A stretch of DNA of 64,000 nt from the NCBI GenBank assembly GCA_963702995.1, contig OY969783.1:806001-870000 (forward strand), read 5' to 3'. Origin of the DNA: MFD04580-c1 sp963702995 (GTDB taxonomy: Bacteria > Planctomycetota > Phycisphaerae > Tepidisphaerales > Tepidisphaeraceae). The translations under genes were made by a program, and so were the position numbers. Below are positions 9,612 to 18,762 of this stretch, piece after piece. Within the stretch, counting starts at the first letter, position 1. Every line of letters begins with the position of its first letter. The notes beneath the pieces were generated by a model. The model did no database searches, had not been told where the DNA came from, and saw nothing but the letters and a program-made list of their open reading frames with translations.

Positions 9612-11585
9612 TTAATCGGATCGCCGCACGTCGGTTTTGCGCATCTGATCCTGCAGCTTTCGCAACAGGTCGATCTCCCGCTCCTCAGACAGCGGGACAT
9701 CGCTCGTACGTCGCAACTCCGCCACAAGTTTCCGCTGGTCGCCCTTTTGCCGATCCTGCTCAATGTGGCGGACCGCGTCGGCGAGCGTCGCTTCGGGGTC
9801 GTCTAGGGCTTCGACCTCCTGAAGCGCCTCGATGGCAAGCTGCTGGGCCGGCCCATCTTCCCCGAGCAGCCCCAGGAACTCGTTAAATACTGGTTCCCCC
9901 TCATCCCGTTGATAATTCCAGTAGGCGTCGGCCAGGCGACGATTCACCGGGCTCATAAAGTCCTGAACACCGATCAGCCGCTGCAACGGCCGCCACAGCG
10001 ACGGCTTGAGGAGCAACGTCCCCAGGATCCACCGCTCCGCGCGATTCCGCGCCGTTGGCATCCCCCGGGGGGAATCCGCTTCATCCGGCGTCTCACCCGC
10101 GCCTCCACCGGGCGGTTCGTTCGAAGACGAGCCCGACGCCGGCGGCCCGAGCGACTCTCGCAGCACAGACCGCGGACCCGCCGAACTGCCGCGGTAAGGG
10201 GCCGGCCCGCCTCGGTAGCGGCCACCGGCCGCGGCGCCCTTGCCCGGGCCACTCCCAAAACGGGGCCGGGGCGCGACAGAGCCGAACCGATGGTTAAGCT
10301 GCTCGATCGGCACGTCCGTCAGGCGGCTCACCCGGGCCAGCGAGATGCCCCAGCGGATCGAATCAACCGGCCCGGCGGCCCGCGCCGCCGCAAGCAACCC
10401 CAGGTACTCCTCCACCGCCTTCTGCTGGCCCGTGAGGTCGCCCATATCGGCGTTGTAGCGCCGCGAGAGCTGGTTCCACTTGTATGTCAGCGCGTCGGGC
10501 GCGGCGGCCATCAGCTTCTCGAAGGCCTCAAGGCCATTTTTCAGCAGGAACTCGTCCGGGTCGAGGTCCTCGGGCATTGAGGCGATGGCGATCTCGACCG
10601 GCTGGGTCAGGAACAGGCCAACCGCGCGATCGACGGCCGCGTCACCCGCGACGTCCGCGTCGAACCACAGCACGATCCGATCGGCGAAGCGCCGCAGCAT
10701 CGAGACGTGCTGGTCGGTCAGGGCAGTCCCCAGGGGCGACACGACGTTCGATGCCCCGAACTGGTGCGCCATCACTACATCGGTATACCCCTCAACCACG
10801 ACCGCGGCCCGGGTTTCCACGATCTTTTGGCGAGCGACGTCAATCCCGAAGAGGCACCGGCTCTTGGAGAACAGCGGCGTCTCGGGGCTGTTCAGGTACT
10901 TGGCCGGGTCTTCCGACCCAGGCATCTTGCGGCCGCCAAAGGCGATCACTCGCCCGCTCTCGTCCCGGATCGGGAACATCAACCGGTTGCGGAACGTGTC
11001 GTAGTAACCGTCGCCCTTCTCCCGCTTCTTCACCAGCCCGCCCAAGGCAAGCAACTCGGGCTTGAACTTCCGACCCACCGGGCCCTTGATCAGCGCCTCC
11101 CATGCATCGGCGGCCAGGCCAATCTGGAACCGCTGGATCGACTCCGCCGTGAAGCCGCGCTCTTTCGACAGATAGTCGCGGCCAGCGGCCCCGCCGGCGG
11201 GCTCTGACAGCAGCTTCTCAAAGAACGAACACGCGGCCGAGTGGGCCTCAAGCAGCCCCTGTCGCTCGCTCGTCTTCTCCTTGGAGACGCCGAACCGCGG
11301 CATTTCGATGCCGGCCGCCTGCCCCAGTTGCTTCAGCGCATCAATAAACTCAACCCGGTCGCGCTTGATTACGAAGTCAATCGCGTTCCCCTTTTCCTTG
11401 CATCCGAAGCAGTAAAAGTATTGCCGATCGGGCTTTACCGTGAACGAAGGGGTCTTTTCCTGGTGGAACGGACAGAGCCCGACATAGTCACGGCCGCGAC
11501 GTTTCAAAGCAACGGTTCGGCCGATCAGGTCCACAATGTCAGTGGCTTGGAGAACGCTCGACCGATAATCGTCTGAACCAGCCAA
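9612..11585 (-). CDS. dnaG: DNA primase
   Basis: DnaG makes RNA primers for the replisome. The zinc-binding domain is near the N-terminus (LCPFHQEKTPSF, then YFYCFGC). The RNA polymerase core contains the Toprim motifs VVVEGYTDVVMAHQFG and WFDADVAGDAAVDRA. A Gly/Pro/Ser-rich linker leads to a helical C-terminal domain that would bind the DnaB helicase. The frame opens at an ATG at 11639, but the first 18 residues look unlike any primase. A TTG at 11585 is preceded by AAGAGGTGG at good spacing and gives MAGSDDYRSS..., close to the usual N-terminus, so it is chosen here. A promoter sits at 11729-11757. Together with rpoD this is the core of the macromolecular-synthesis operon, without rpsU. Confidence 0.95.
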   Translation of the reverse strand: MAGSDDYRSSVLQATDIVDLIGRTVALKRRGRDYVGLCPFHQEKTPSFTVKPDRQYFYCFGCKEKGNAIDFVIKRDRVEFIDALKQLGQAAGIEMPRFGVSKEKTSERQGLLEAHSAACSFFEKLLSEPAGGAAGRDYLSKERGFTAESIQRFQIGLAADAWEALIKGPVGRKFKPELLALGGLVKKREKGDGYYDTFRNRLMFPIRDESGRVIAFGGRKMPGSEDPAKYLNSPETPLFSKSRCLFGIDVARQKIVETRAAVVVEGYTDVVMAHQFGASNVVSPLGTALTDQHVSMLRRFADRIVLWFDADVAGDAAVDRAVGLFLTQPVEIAIASMPEDLDPDEFLLKNGLEAFEKLMAAAPDALTYKWNQLSRRYNADMGDLTGQQKAVEEYLGLLAAARAAGPVDSIRWGISLARVSRLTDVPIEQLNHRFGSVAPRPRFGSGPGKGAAAGGRYRGGPAPYRGSSAGPRSVLRESLGPPASGSSSNEPPGGGAGETPDEADSPRGMPTARNRAERWILGTLLLKPSLWRPLQRLIGVQDFMSPVNRRLADAYWNYQRDEGEPVFNEFLGLLGEDGPAQQLAIEALQEVEALDDPEATLADAVRHIEQDRQKGDQRKLVAELRRTSDVPLSEEREIDLLRKLQDQMRKTDVRRSD

Positions 11586-11728
11586 CTCTGGCCACCTCTT
11601 ACATTTCGCTCGATGATGACAGGCACCGAATTCGCCCAACGATCAAACGGCCCCGAGCCGACGCCAGCTCTCGTGCCATAAATCTCTGCTCGACAAGCAG
11701 TAATGCTAGTCTCGGTGCCGCACACCGA

Positions 11729-11757
11729 AATATATCACCGGTTCGGATAAGGGTCAA
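11729..11757 (-). promoter_or_regulatory. Sigma-70 promoter upstream of dnaG
   Basis: On the minus strand TTGACC (11752-11757) and TATATT (11729-11734) are separated by exactly 17 bases. The predicted start is about 135 bases before the preferred dnaG TTG. No competing match was noted in the interval. Confidence 0.6.
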
Positions 11758-11852
11758 ATCATCAATCTGGACCCCCCGTTTGAATACCGACGTGCGGGGT
11801 TCCCCGGTTCCCACTGCTCGCGATGTTACGAGGATATTTTATGCAGAGCCCG

Positions 11853-13376
11853 TTAACTTTTCTCGGTGAAAATCCCGGCCGCCGCCGCCTCCATCCAGAG
11901 CGATCGCACCGCGGCCGAAAACCCTTCCGCCGGCGGGCCGGCGTCACCCGCTTGATCCCGCGCCGCCGGGGCGGCTCGCTCGGCTAAACGGTCGGTTAAC
12001 GCGTCGTCTGACAAGCCGCTCGATACCAGAGCGACGCGGGTCAACAGCGGGCACTCGCGAGCGAGCGAATCGCCATAGCTCTTCCCGCCGGCACCGTGAA
12101 TCTCCACCGACGCCGCCTGAAGCCGGGCAATCGCTTGCTCCGGCGCGAAGCTCTCCCTCGGCGGCGGCGCCGCCGGCGGCGAAAAGAGCGAGCCTTCGTC
12201 CGGTCGGGTCGTGGGGACGGCTTTCTGGCTGCTGCGATCGTAAAAACGCGCGTAGTGGCCGTCCGACCTGGGGAACTTATTCAGCACCACCATCGCCGCC
12301 TCAAACACCTCATCGTACCGCGGCTTCAGCGTCACCACGTAGCCGGCAAGCAGCGTCTCGGCCGCGTAGCGTCCGGCGATCAGGTCGTACCCCTTATTCA
12401 GTTCGGGGAACTTGCGCGTCGGCTCTCCGTCGAGCGCGTAGGCCGTCGTCCAGAACGATCGCTCGGCGGTCTGCGGGTCAATCGGCCGAAGCACCTGGAG
12501 CTCGTCCGCCGTCCGATCGAACAACTGTTGAAGGGGCTCGCTCTGCAGCACCTCGCCGGCAAGCAGCAGTGTCAACGCGGAATCGCGGTAGTCGCGGCGA
12601 TCGAGAAAGACCAGGCGATAAGCCTTGCCCCGCGCGGCATTCGGGGGATAGGCGCTCGGCCAGCCGCCGGCGGCCGTCATCTGTCCCGCAAGCCAGTACG
12701 CCGCGTGCGACGCCGCCGGCCGCAGTCGCTCGTAGTCGTGGCGGCCACTCGTCCGGTCGGCGTCGAGCAGGGTGAGCAACAGCGCCAGCACCGTGCGCGT
12801 CGCCGCCCGATCCGGGACGTCGATCGGCGGGTCATTGGCCCCGGTCATCGCACCCAGCACGCCGCGCGTCCGGATCTGCCCCGTCCGAGACTGGATCGTA
12901 GACAATCCGCGGGCAACCTCGTACGCGGCGTCCAGAAAACGAGGCTCGTTCAGACGGCGTCCGATCAGGAACAACTGGAGCCCGAGGGCGGCCGAGTCCT
13001 TCGAGTCAATGACCGCCTTCGCGCCCGCCCGCGGCGAGGGCCGCCGATTCGCCGGCGGCCGCGTCGGCATCGGCGGGGCGGCTTCCGGCGTCCGCTCCGA
13101 CGACTTCTCGGGCGTGGGCTCCGCTCCGGCAGCCCCCGTCGGCGCCGGGGCGGCCGGCGCTTCCGGCAGAGGCTCGACGGCCGCCCACCCCCAGCCGAAG
13201 CTGGTCTTGACCGCCGACCCGATCAACCCGTCGCACTCCGCCGCGAGCGACGTCTGAGCCGGCGTTCGCGCTGCCGCGGCCGCCGGCCGCGTCGAGGCCA
13301 CATCCGCGGCGCCAACATTGCTCGCACCACCGACACCGAGGCAAAGTAACAACAGTTGGTTGGCGACACGCCGCAT
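11853..13376 (-). CDS. Secreted protein resembling alpha/alpha-toroid pectate lyase/terpenoid-cyclase folds
   Basis: Starting at the ATG at 13376 the product is about 507 residues. It has a Sec signal peptide (MRRVANQLLLLCLGVGGASN, cleavage near VGA-AD) and then a Pro/Ala-rich linker to about residue 130. The remainder is helical, with SALTLLLAGEVL, RAATRTVLALLLTLLDADR and GGWPSAYPPNAARGKAYR. The GGWPSAYP motif resembles polysaccharide lyase family 10 (PelA) and related toroids, but no catalytic set can be confirmed. An upstream ATG at 13430 is in frame but adds a non-signal extension. The gene is divergent from yjbQ. The function is unknown; export to the periplasm or surface is the firm part. 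Confidence 0.65.
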   Translation of the reverse strand: MRRVANQLLLLCLGVGGASNVGAADVASTRPAAAAARTPAQTSLAAECDGLIGSAVKTSFGWGWAAVEPLPEAPAAPAPTGAAGAEPTPEKSSERTPEAAPPMPTRPPANRRPSPRAGAKAVIDSKDSAALGLQLFLIGRRLNEPRFLDAAYEVARGLSTIQSRTGQIRTRGVLGAMTGANDPPIDVPDRAATRTVLALLLTLLDADRTSGRHDYERLRPAASHAAYWLAGQMTAAGGWPSAYPPNAARGKAYRLVFLDRRDYRDSALTLLLAGEVLQSEPLQQLFDRTADELQVLRPIDPQTAERSFWTTAYALDGEPTRKFPELNKGYDLIAGRYAAETLLAGYVVTLKPRYDEVFEAAMVVLNKFPRSDGHYARFYDRSSQKAVPTTRPDEGSLFSPPAAPPPRESFAPEQAIARLQAASVEIHGAGGKSYGDSLARECPLLTRVALVSSGLSDDALTDRLAERAAPAARDQAGDAGPPAEGFSAAVRSLWMEAAAAGIFTEKS

Positions 13377-13472
13377 GCCCCCATGATACCCTGTGAGACG
13401 GGAGAACCCCGAGGTCGAAGGCGGCCGCATGAATCAGACGGCGACACCGAACCGGCCCAGGACATCGCTGAT

Positions 13473-13895
13473 ATGGCCCGATTCAAGATCGACATCGAAA
13501 CCGACGGGAACACCGACGTAATCAACCTCTCCCCTGAGGTGGGCCGGCGACTCCGCGACCTGCCCCAAGCGGTCGGTGAGACGATCCTCCACCTTTTCGT
13601 CGCCGGCAGTACCGCCGCCCTCACCACGCTCGAATTTGAGCCGGGCCTGGTCAAGCACGACCTCCCGCGAACTCTCCAGCAAATCGCCCCGGACGACGCC
13701 CGCTACGAGCACGAAGCCTCCTGGCACGACGACAACGGTCACGCCCACATCCGCGCCGCCTTGATCGGCCCAAGCCTCACCCTCCCCGTCGCCGCCGGCC
13801 GCCTGTTGACGGGGGAATGGCAGCAGGTGGTCCTGATCGACTTCGACACCCGTCCGCGGCGGAGGACGATCATCTGTACGTTGATCGGCGGGTGA
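13473..13895 (+). CDS. yjbQ: YjbQ / UPF0047 family protein
   Basis: A 140-residue cytoplasmic protein of the secondary thiamine-phosphate synthase (UPF0047) family. Recognisable parts are INLSPEVGRRL near the N-terminus, LHLFVAGSTAALTTLEFEPG, HDDNGHAHIRAALIGPSLTLPV and GEWQQVVLIDFDTRPRRR at the C-terminus. The His and Glu residues of the family active site are present. The ATG at 13473 begins exactly at the family's usual N-terminus; an in-frame ATG at 13356 would add 39 unrelated residues. The biochemical role is weakly established: some members complement thiamine phosphate synthesis in Escherichia coli. No thiamine genes are nearby. Confidence 0.88.
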   Translation: MARFKIDIETDGNTDVINLSPEVGRRLRDLPQAVGETILHLFVAGSTAALTTLEFEPGLVKHDLPRTLQQIAPDDARYEHEASWHDDNGHAHIRAALIGPSLTLPVAAGRLLTGEWQQVVLIDFDTRPRRRTIICTLIGG

Positions 13896-13942
13896 CGCGG
13901 AGAGGCGGGCGGATTCATCGTCGCCGACCCTTCGATCCCGTG

Positions 13943-14035
13943 GGGATCGCACCGCGGTCCGCCGCAGGGCGTGAGCGCCATCGTACGATGCCCTTGCGGC
14001 TGGAACAGGCGAAGTGCGGACCGCGATGCGGTCCC
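13943..14035. repeat. GGACCGC-type nested palindromic element, copy 1
   Basis: The outer arms are GGGATCGCACCGCGGTCCGC (13943-13962) and GCGGACCGCGATGCGGTCCC (14016-14035), near-perfect inverse copies. Inside them CCGCAGGGC pairs with GCCCTTGCGG around the palindrome CATCGTACGATG. A relative with the same arms but a different centre lies at 52158-52255. It fills most of the gap between yjbQ and the next plus-strand gene. Confidence 0.8.
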
Positions 14036-14260
14036 GCAAGCGGACGCCGTCGATGCAGCGTCCATCGCCCATGCGACAAGCACTGAAACGAGCGTTAGAG
14101 ACTTCCCGATAGGGTCGAGCATCATGTCGAGCATCGCGTTGGTTGAGGTGCAACCATAGCTGAAATCGATACCCGATGAACGTTGAAGTGCGTTAAGCGC
14201 TGGTCGACCACGCCCCAGAATTTGTTGACGAAAACCAAACATCCCATTACCTATGCCCGC

Positions 14261-15728
14261 ATGACCCTAACCACCGCGCAAGTGGTCGAAGTGTTCGAGA
14301 CTGCAACCGAGGAGAACAAGGTCGACTCGATGCGGGTCGGGCAGGTTGTGCATTTGCCCGCGGAAGGGGAGGTCTGGGTCACGGGGGACATGCATGACCA
14401 TCGCCGCAACTTTGAGAAGCTCCTTCGGGCGGCCGATCTCGCCAACAACGCCGACAGGCACCTGGTCCTTCACGAAGTCATTCACGGAGAGCATTTTGAC
14501 GAGAACCGGGCAGAGGGAAGCTGGGAGATCCTCTACCGCGTCGCCCTGCTGAAGTGCGATTACCCGAGCCAGATCCACTTCCTCCTGGCCAACCACGATC
14601 TGGCGCAGATCTACGGCGAAGGGATCATGAAGGCCGGCCTGAGCGTCTGCGAAGCCTTCAATGCCGGCGTGAAGCGCGACTTCGGCGGCGACCGGTACAA
14701 GGTGCAGGTCGCGATCACGGAGTTCCTGCTCTCCTTCCCCCTCGCGATCAAGACGCAGAATGGGCTCTGGATCAGCCACAGCCTCCCCGCCGAAGACCAG
14801 ATCCCGGAGTACGACTACACCGTCTTCGAGCGCGAGCTCGTGCCGGCCGACTACAAGCGACGAACCGGCCCGGCGTACCAACTGGTCTGGGGCCGCCGCC
14901 AGACGCCGGAGGGCGCGGGGAGCTTTGCAGACAAAGTCGGCGCTCGAATCGATCATCACCGGCCACCAGCCGCAGGACTCCGGCTATGCGGTCAACGGGG
15001 ATCGCCACCTCATCATCGCCTCCGACCACAACCAGGGCGTCTTCGTCGCGTTGTCGCTGAGCGAGCCCTACACGATGGAGACGATGCTCGGGCAGATCTT
15101 CAAGTTCGTCGCGCTGGACCTTCCCCCGGCGGACGAGGCGGCCGACGAATCGACGCTCTTCTCCGAAGAGACGTCGATCGACCTTCCGGCCGCCGAGGCC
15201 CCGGACGCCGCCACCGGGGATGCGCCCGCCCCGACTGACACGCCGCCGGGCCTTGCGAACGCGGGCGAGGCGTCGTCAAACGAGACGCCTTTGAACGAGA
15301 CGCCGTTGAACGAGCCGGCCACCGACCCGCTGTTCATGCCCGACGCTCCTCAAGAGGCCGTGGCCGCCGAGACTCCGGCGGCCGCCGGGGCGAATCGGAT
15401 CATCCGGCATCCCCTGCTGACGGCCGCCTTCGCCGAGGCCGCCACGGTGGGGCGGGTTGAGGTCAAGGAGATTCGTCTCGCGGCCCACCAGGCGACGGGC
15501 ACGCACGTCCACCCCGGCCCCGTCGTCGGACTCGTGACCCAAGGTGCCATCCTGTTTCAAGTAGACGGTGAGCCGCCGCGGACGATCGCCGCCGGCGAGG
15601 CCTTCTACGAGCCGGCCGGTGCGCGGATCATGCACTTTGATGCGACCGATGCGCCGGCGACATTCGTCGCGTTTTATCTGCTTCGGGATGAGACGCAGCC
15701 CCTGATCGACATGCTTTCAAACGCGTGA
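14261..15728 (+). CDS. Metallophosphoesterase fused to a C-terminal cupin domain (one frameshift)
   Basis: The first 225 codons encode a calcineurin-like phosphoesterase: VWVTGDMHDHRRNFEKLL supplies the GDxHD metal site, LLANHD corresponds to GNHD, and ISHS and TGHQPQDSGY supply the later His ligands. A negatively charged Pro/Ala/Glu linker follows. Residues 385-488 form a double-stranded beta-helix cupin (HVHPGPVVGLVTQGAILFQV, FYEPAGARIMHFD). The two halves are in different frames joined near 14937-14943; removing one base restores ADKV-ALESIITGHQ. The ATG at 14261 is preferred to one at 14183 because homology begins there. The substrate is unknown; a sensor cupin controlling a phosphatase is speculative. 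Confidence 0.75.
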
Positions 15729-15784
15729 GCGGCCGCCAAGGATAGGGCACTCGACGAGACGCGATCAACGCGAGCCGTTTCGCG

Positions 15785-16465
15785 TCAAGCCTGCGAATTG
15801 ACCCACGCTCGAAGCGATTTTACCGCCGCCGACTGACTTTCCCGGAGCCCCATCTGCAGCCACGCATCCATTTCCCGCATGGGTAGCTTGGGAAAGGCAA
15901 GGCTCCGGTCCGATACGACATACCTCTCGTTCGCGTCATCGACACGGACGAGCACCTCAAGCACCCGGCCATCGAAACGCCAGATCTCCGGAACCCCTAA
16001 AGACGCGTAAATCGGCTGCCGCGACACCTTCGGTCGTGAAAGATCGACCTCGATCGCCAAGTCCGGCGGCGGGTCGCTCGCCGGGTCAAACTCCTGCCTC
16101 CCCATCACCTTTTCGGCGTTTGCGACGTAGTAGCAATCGTCAGGCTCTAAGCCTTTTTGCAGGTCTTCGCGAAGAAACGTCGTCGAGCCGCGGCCTTCCA
16201 ACGTGATCCCGGCCGCATCCGAATAGAACAGGATCAGACGCGCGAGGACGATTTTCACCGACTCGTGAAATCCGGATGGCGACATAATCTCCAGACTCCC
16301 CTGATCGTAAGTGAGGCGCGGACGGCCGTCCCCGATTTCATGAAGCATCTGCCGGTACAGGCCCCAACTCACGCCGCGCATGAAAACCCGCTCCTCCACG
16401 TCAGCCGATAGTAGCGTCATGGGCGACCCTTCCGAGACGATCGAACCGCCACTGAATCTACGCAT
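15785..16465 (-). CDS. Uma2 family putative restriction-endonuclease-fold protein
   Basis: A PD-(D/E)XK-type Uma2 (DUF820) protein. Typical elements are VSWGLYRQML, RLTYDQGSLEIMSPSGFHE, KGLEPDDCYYV, PPDLAIEVDLSRP and YASLGVPEIWRF. The conserved Asp and Glu of the predicted nuclease site fall in PDLAIEVD. The ATG at 16465 follows the nuoI stop by two bases (TGA-GC-ATG) with GGGGAAG upstream, which suggests translational coupling. An ATG at 16420, also with a good binding site, is the alternative. The family is abundant in cyanobacteria and planctomycetes, and its biological role is not established. Two further members occur at 39071-40398. Confidence 0.85.
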   Translation of the reverse strand: MRRFSGGSIVSEGSPMTLLSADVEERVFMRGVSWGLYRQMLHEIGDGRPRLTYDQGSLEIMSPSGFHESVKIVLARLILFYSDAAGITLEGRGSTTFLREDLQKGLEPDDCYYVANAEKVMGRQEFDPASDPPPDLAIEVDLSRPKVSRQPIYASLGVPEIWRFDGRVLEVLVRVDDANERYVVSDRSLAFPKLPMREMDAWLQMGLRESQSAAVKSLRAWVNSQA

Positions 16466-16467
16466 GC

Positions 16468-17064
16468 TCACTTCCCCGTCTTGGGAATATCCGCTGTCGC
16501 CGGCGCAAGGCGCCCGGCCATGACGCGGTCGCGCTCTTCCTTCACCCAGGAGATCTTTTCGGCGTTGCGCTCCATCCAGAGCGGGATCGGCGTGCGGAGG
16601 TTCTTCTTGTCCAACTCGGCAAACTCCACCACCACATCTTCCCGCGAATAGCTCGACAAGTCGTGCAGCTTGCCCATGTGGATGCAGTCGGTCGGGCAGG
16701 GCTCCGTGCACAGGGCGCAGAACAGGCACTTGCTGTAGTCGATCGCGAAACGGAGCAATTCCCCGTTCTTCGGGTCGGCCGGGTCCACAACCCCCGTCTT
16801 CTTATCGATTTTTCGCGGCGCGGACTTGTCGATGTAGATGCAATCGACGGGGCAGGCCTTGGCGCACAGGTCGCAGGCGATGCACTTGTTCGCCTCGAAC
16901 TCGTGAATGCCCCGGTACCGCGGGGCGAAGGTCAGCCGCTGCTCGGGGTACTGCACGGTGACCGTCTTCTGAAAGCAGTACTTCAGCGTGATCTTCATCC
17001 CGATGGAGATAGATTTCACGGTGTCGAAGATATCGCGGAAGTAGGTTGATACGCTGTTGGCCAT
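16468..17064 (-). CDS. nuoI: NADH-quinone oxidoreductase subunit I
   Basis: NuoI is the ferredoxin-like subunit of complex I. It passes electrons through clusters N6a and N6b towards quinone. Two 4Fe-4S motifs are clear: CIACDLCAKACPVDCI and CLFCALCTEPCPTDCI. The N-terminal amphipathic segment and YRGIHEFEANKC are typical. The length of 198-200 residues is normal. The ATG at 17064 is preferred over one two codons upstream on ribosome-binding-site spacing. No other nuo gene adjoins it: an alpha/beta hydrolase lies upstream and Uma2 downstream. nuoC is about 29 kb away, so the complex I genes are dispersed. Confidence 0.96.
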   Translation of the reverse strand: MANSVSTYFRDIFDTVKSISIGMKITLKYCFQKTVTVQYPEQRLTFAPRYRGIHEFEANKCIACDLCAKACPVDCIYIDKSAPRKIDKKTGVVDPADPKNGELLRFAIDYSKCLFCALCTEPCPTDCIHMGKLHDLSSYSREDVVVEFAELDKKNLRTPIPLWMERNAEKISWVKEERDRVMAGRLAPATADIPKTGK

Positions 17065-17191
17065 GGGCATCCTGGAGCGGCCGCGATCGCCGTGGAAAAC
17101 TTCGGCGCCGCGATGCGCCTGTTCGAACGGCGCCGACGACGCGGCGTCACCGGTGGTAACGCTTCACGCCCGGATGCACAAGCGATCGGGG

Positions 17192-18643
17192 TCAGAGGAT
17201 TGATTTTCCCCAGTCGAAGAAGAGCCTCACGGCGCGGCCGGCCTCGTTGCTGTTCACCATTCCATTGTGATCGGTAAGCGTGTTGTCCGAGTCATAAAAC
17301 TTCCGCTCCCCGTTGACGTAACGCGCCTTGCCGACCCAGAAGGGGATTTTCGGCTGAGACGCGCTCTCGAAGAGCCGCTCGCCATGCTCGAAGGCGATCA
17401 CATCATCACCGCGGCCGTGGATGATCAGGATGGGGTGCGGCGCAATCCCCGGCGAAAGGGCGGCCGGTGAAAAATGGCCCAGGTTCGACCCGACGTGCGC
17501 GCTTGCGATCGGCAGGGAGATGTGGCTCGCAAGCCAGCCGAACGGCGGGATGACGAAACGCGTGTCGCCGATCGTGGAGACGACCGAGCCCAGGTCGTCG
17601 TAGGTGTCATAGACGGCGACGGCGTCGATCGCCCGGCCTTCGTCGCTGTCGTCGCTGGCGGCCGCGATCAGGGCGGCCGCCCCCATGCTGATCCCCAGGC
17701 CGAAGATTCGCTCCTGCTCCGGATGGGCCGCCTTCACCCACCGGACCGCTCCCAGCACATCCCGCCGCTCCAGGTCGCCAAAGCTGCTGAGCTGCCCGCC
17801 GCTGGCGCCGTGCGCCCGGAAATCGAACGAGACGACGTTGTACCCGTTCGGGATCAACTCCCGCGCCAGCATGAGCTGGTTCCCCTTATTCGCCCCCAGC
17901 CCGTGGCAGAGCACCACCGTCCGGCGGCCGGCCCATGCGGGGGCTTTCTCGGCATCGCGAGTCACGGCGGGGATCCACCAGGCGTCCAGCCGCGTGCCGT
18001 CCGTCGCGTTGAAGTGGACCGACGTGAACGCGAAGCCCAGTTGCCGCATCGGGTCGTCGCTGCTGATCACCTTTGGCCGATAGACCATCACGACGGCCAT
18101 CAGGTAGGGCATCCCCAGGAGAGACAGGGCCGTCACACGGAACAGGACCGCCCCGAAGGCGCGAAAGCCCCAGAGATGCCCGCTCCAGACCGGCCGGCGG
18201 CGAAGCAGGAAGAGCCATTCCAGCGCGACCCGCAGGCCATTGTTGAACCCTTTCAGCAGGATCAGCATGGCCACAAAGAAGTACGACGTCAGGACGACCT
18301 GCCCCATCGGAGTCTGGGCGTCAGTCAGCTTCGCGTAGGCGAAGACCAGCGCCGAGCCGAGGACCATGCCGCTGATGCAGGTCATGAGGAAATCATGGAG
18401 AGGCCGAAGGGCCGCCTGAACTTCATTCTGCGACGGGTTGCGGGGGGCCGGGCGAAGGTCGCGATAGGGGAGCACGACGCCCTCGGGGCCGGCGACCGGA
18501 AGCAGCGCCCTCGAGCGAGCCGCGGCCGCCCGCCGGCGCATGCCCATCGCCCGCCGCAGCGCCAGAGCCAGCGCGAAGGGGGGCAACGCGATGTAGACAA
18601 TTTCCAGGATCCAGCTCAGGAGGAGCATCAAGGCACCGCCCAT
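17192..18643 (-). CDS. Membrane-anchored alpha/beta hydrolase
   Basis: The N-terminal 190 residues contain an initial helix (LLLSWILEIVYIALPPFALAL) and three or four further hydrophobic segments. A soluble alpha/beta hydrolase domain follows. TVVLCHGLGANKGN supplies the oxyanion loop, GLGISMGAAAL the nucleophile elbow (GxSxG), HGRGDDVIAFEHG the acid and LTDHNGM the likely His. The protein resembles the YbhM/Bem46-like serine hydrolases, but a substrate cannot be named. It reads toward nuoI with a 127-base gap. The reading frame is intact over 483 residues. Confidence 0.82.
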   Translation of the reverse strand: MGGALMLLLSWILEIVYIALPPFALALALRRAMGMRRRAAAARSRALLPVAGPEGVVLPYRDLRPAPRNPSQNEVQAALRPLHDFLMTCISGMVLGSALVFAYAKLTDAQTPMGQVVLTSYFFVAMLILLKGFNNGLRVALEWLFLLRRRPVWSGHLWGFRAFGAVLFRVTALSLLGMPYLMAVVMVYRPKVISSDDPMRQLGFAFTSVHFNATDGTRLDAWWIPAVTRDAEKAPAWAGRRTVVLCHGLGANKGNQLMLARELIPNGYNVVSFDFRAHGASGGQLSSFGDLERRDVLGAVRWVKAAHPEQERIFGLGISMGAAALIAAASDDSDEGRAIDAVAVYDTYDDLGSVVSTIGDTRFVIPPFGWLASHISLPIASAHVGSNLGHFSPAALSPGIAPHPILIIHGRGDDVIAFEHGERLFESASQPKIPFWVGKARYVNGERKFYDSDNTLTDHNGMVNSNEAGRAVRLFFDWGKSIL

Positions 18644-18697
18644 AACGGAACGCCTTCGGTCGGGGCCTTCATCATACGGACACCCCTCGGCCCATCC

Positions 18698-18762
18698 AAT
18701 CCAAAAAGGGGAGACTCCCCGTTTCGGCCGAATTAAACGGGGAGAATCCCCGTTTTTGGATT
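18698..18762. repeat. Long hairpin repeat overlapping the glpK stop codon
   Basis: The left arm (18698-18723) runs AATCCAAAAAGGGGAGACTC then CCCGTTT; the right arm (18735-18762) is its near-perfect inverse ending CCCCGTTTTTGGATT. The loop is about 11 bases. The glpK TAA (18733-18735) lies in this element, so the last eight or so GlpK residues (PKTGILPV) are encoded by repeat sequence. It could serve as a transcript terminator between glpK and the hydrolase gene. Confidence 0.8.

Noticed and set aside
12096..13349. A 417-codon plus-strand open frame
   Set aside because: It is Arg-rich and antisense to the secreted toroid-like gene, which has a convincing signal peptide on the other strand.
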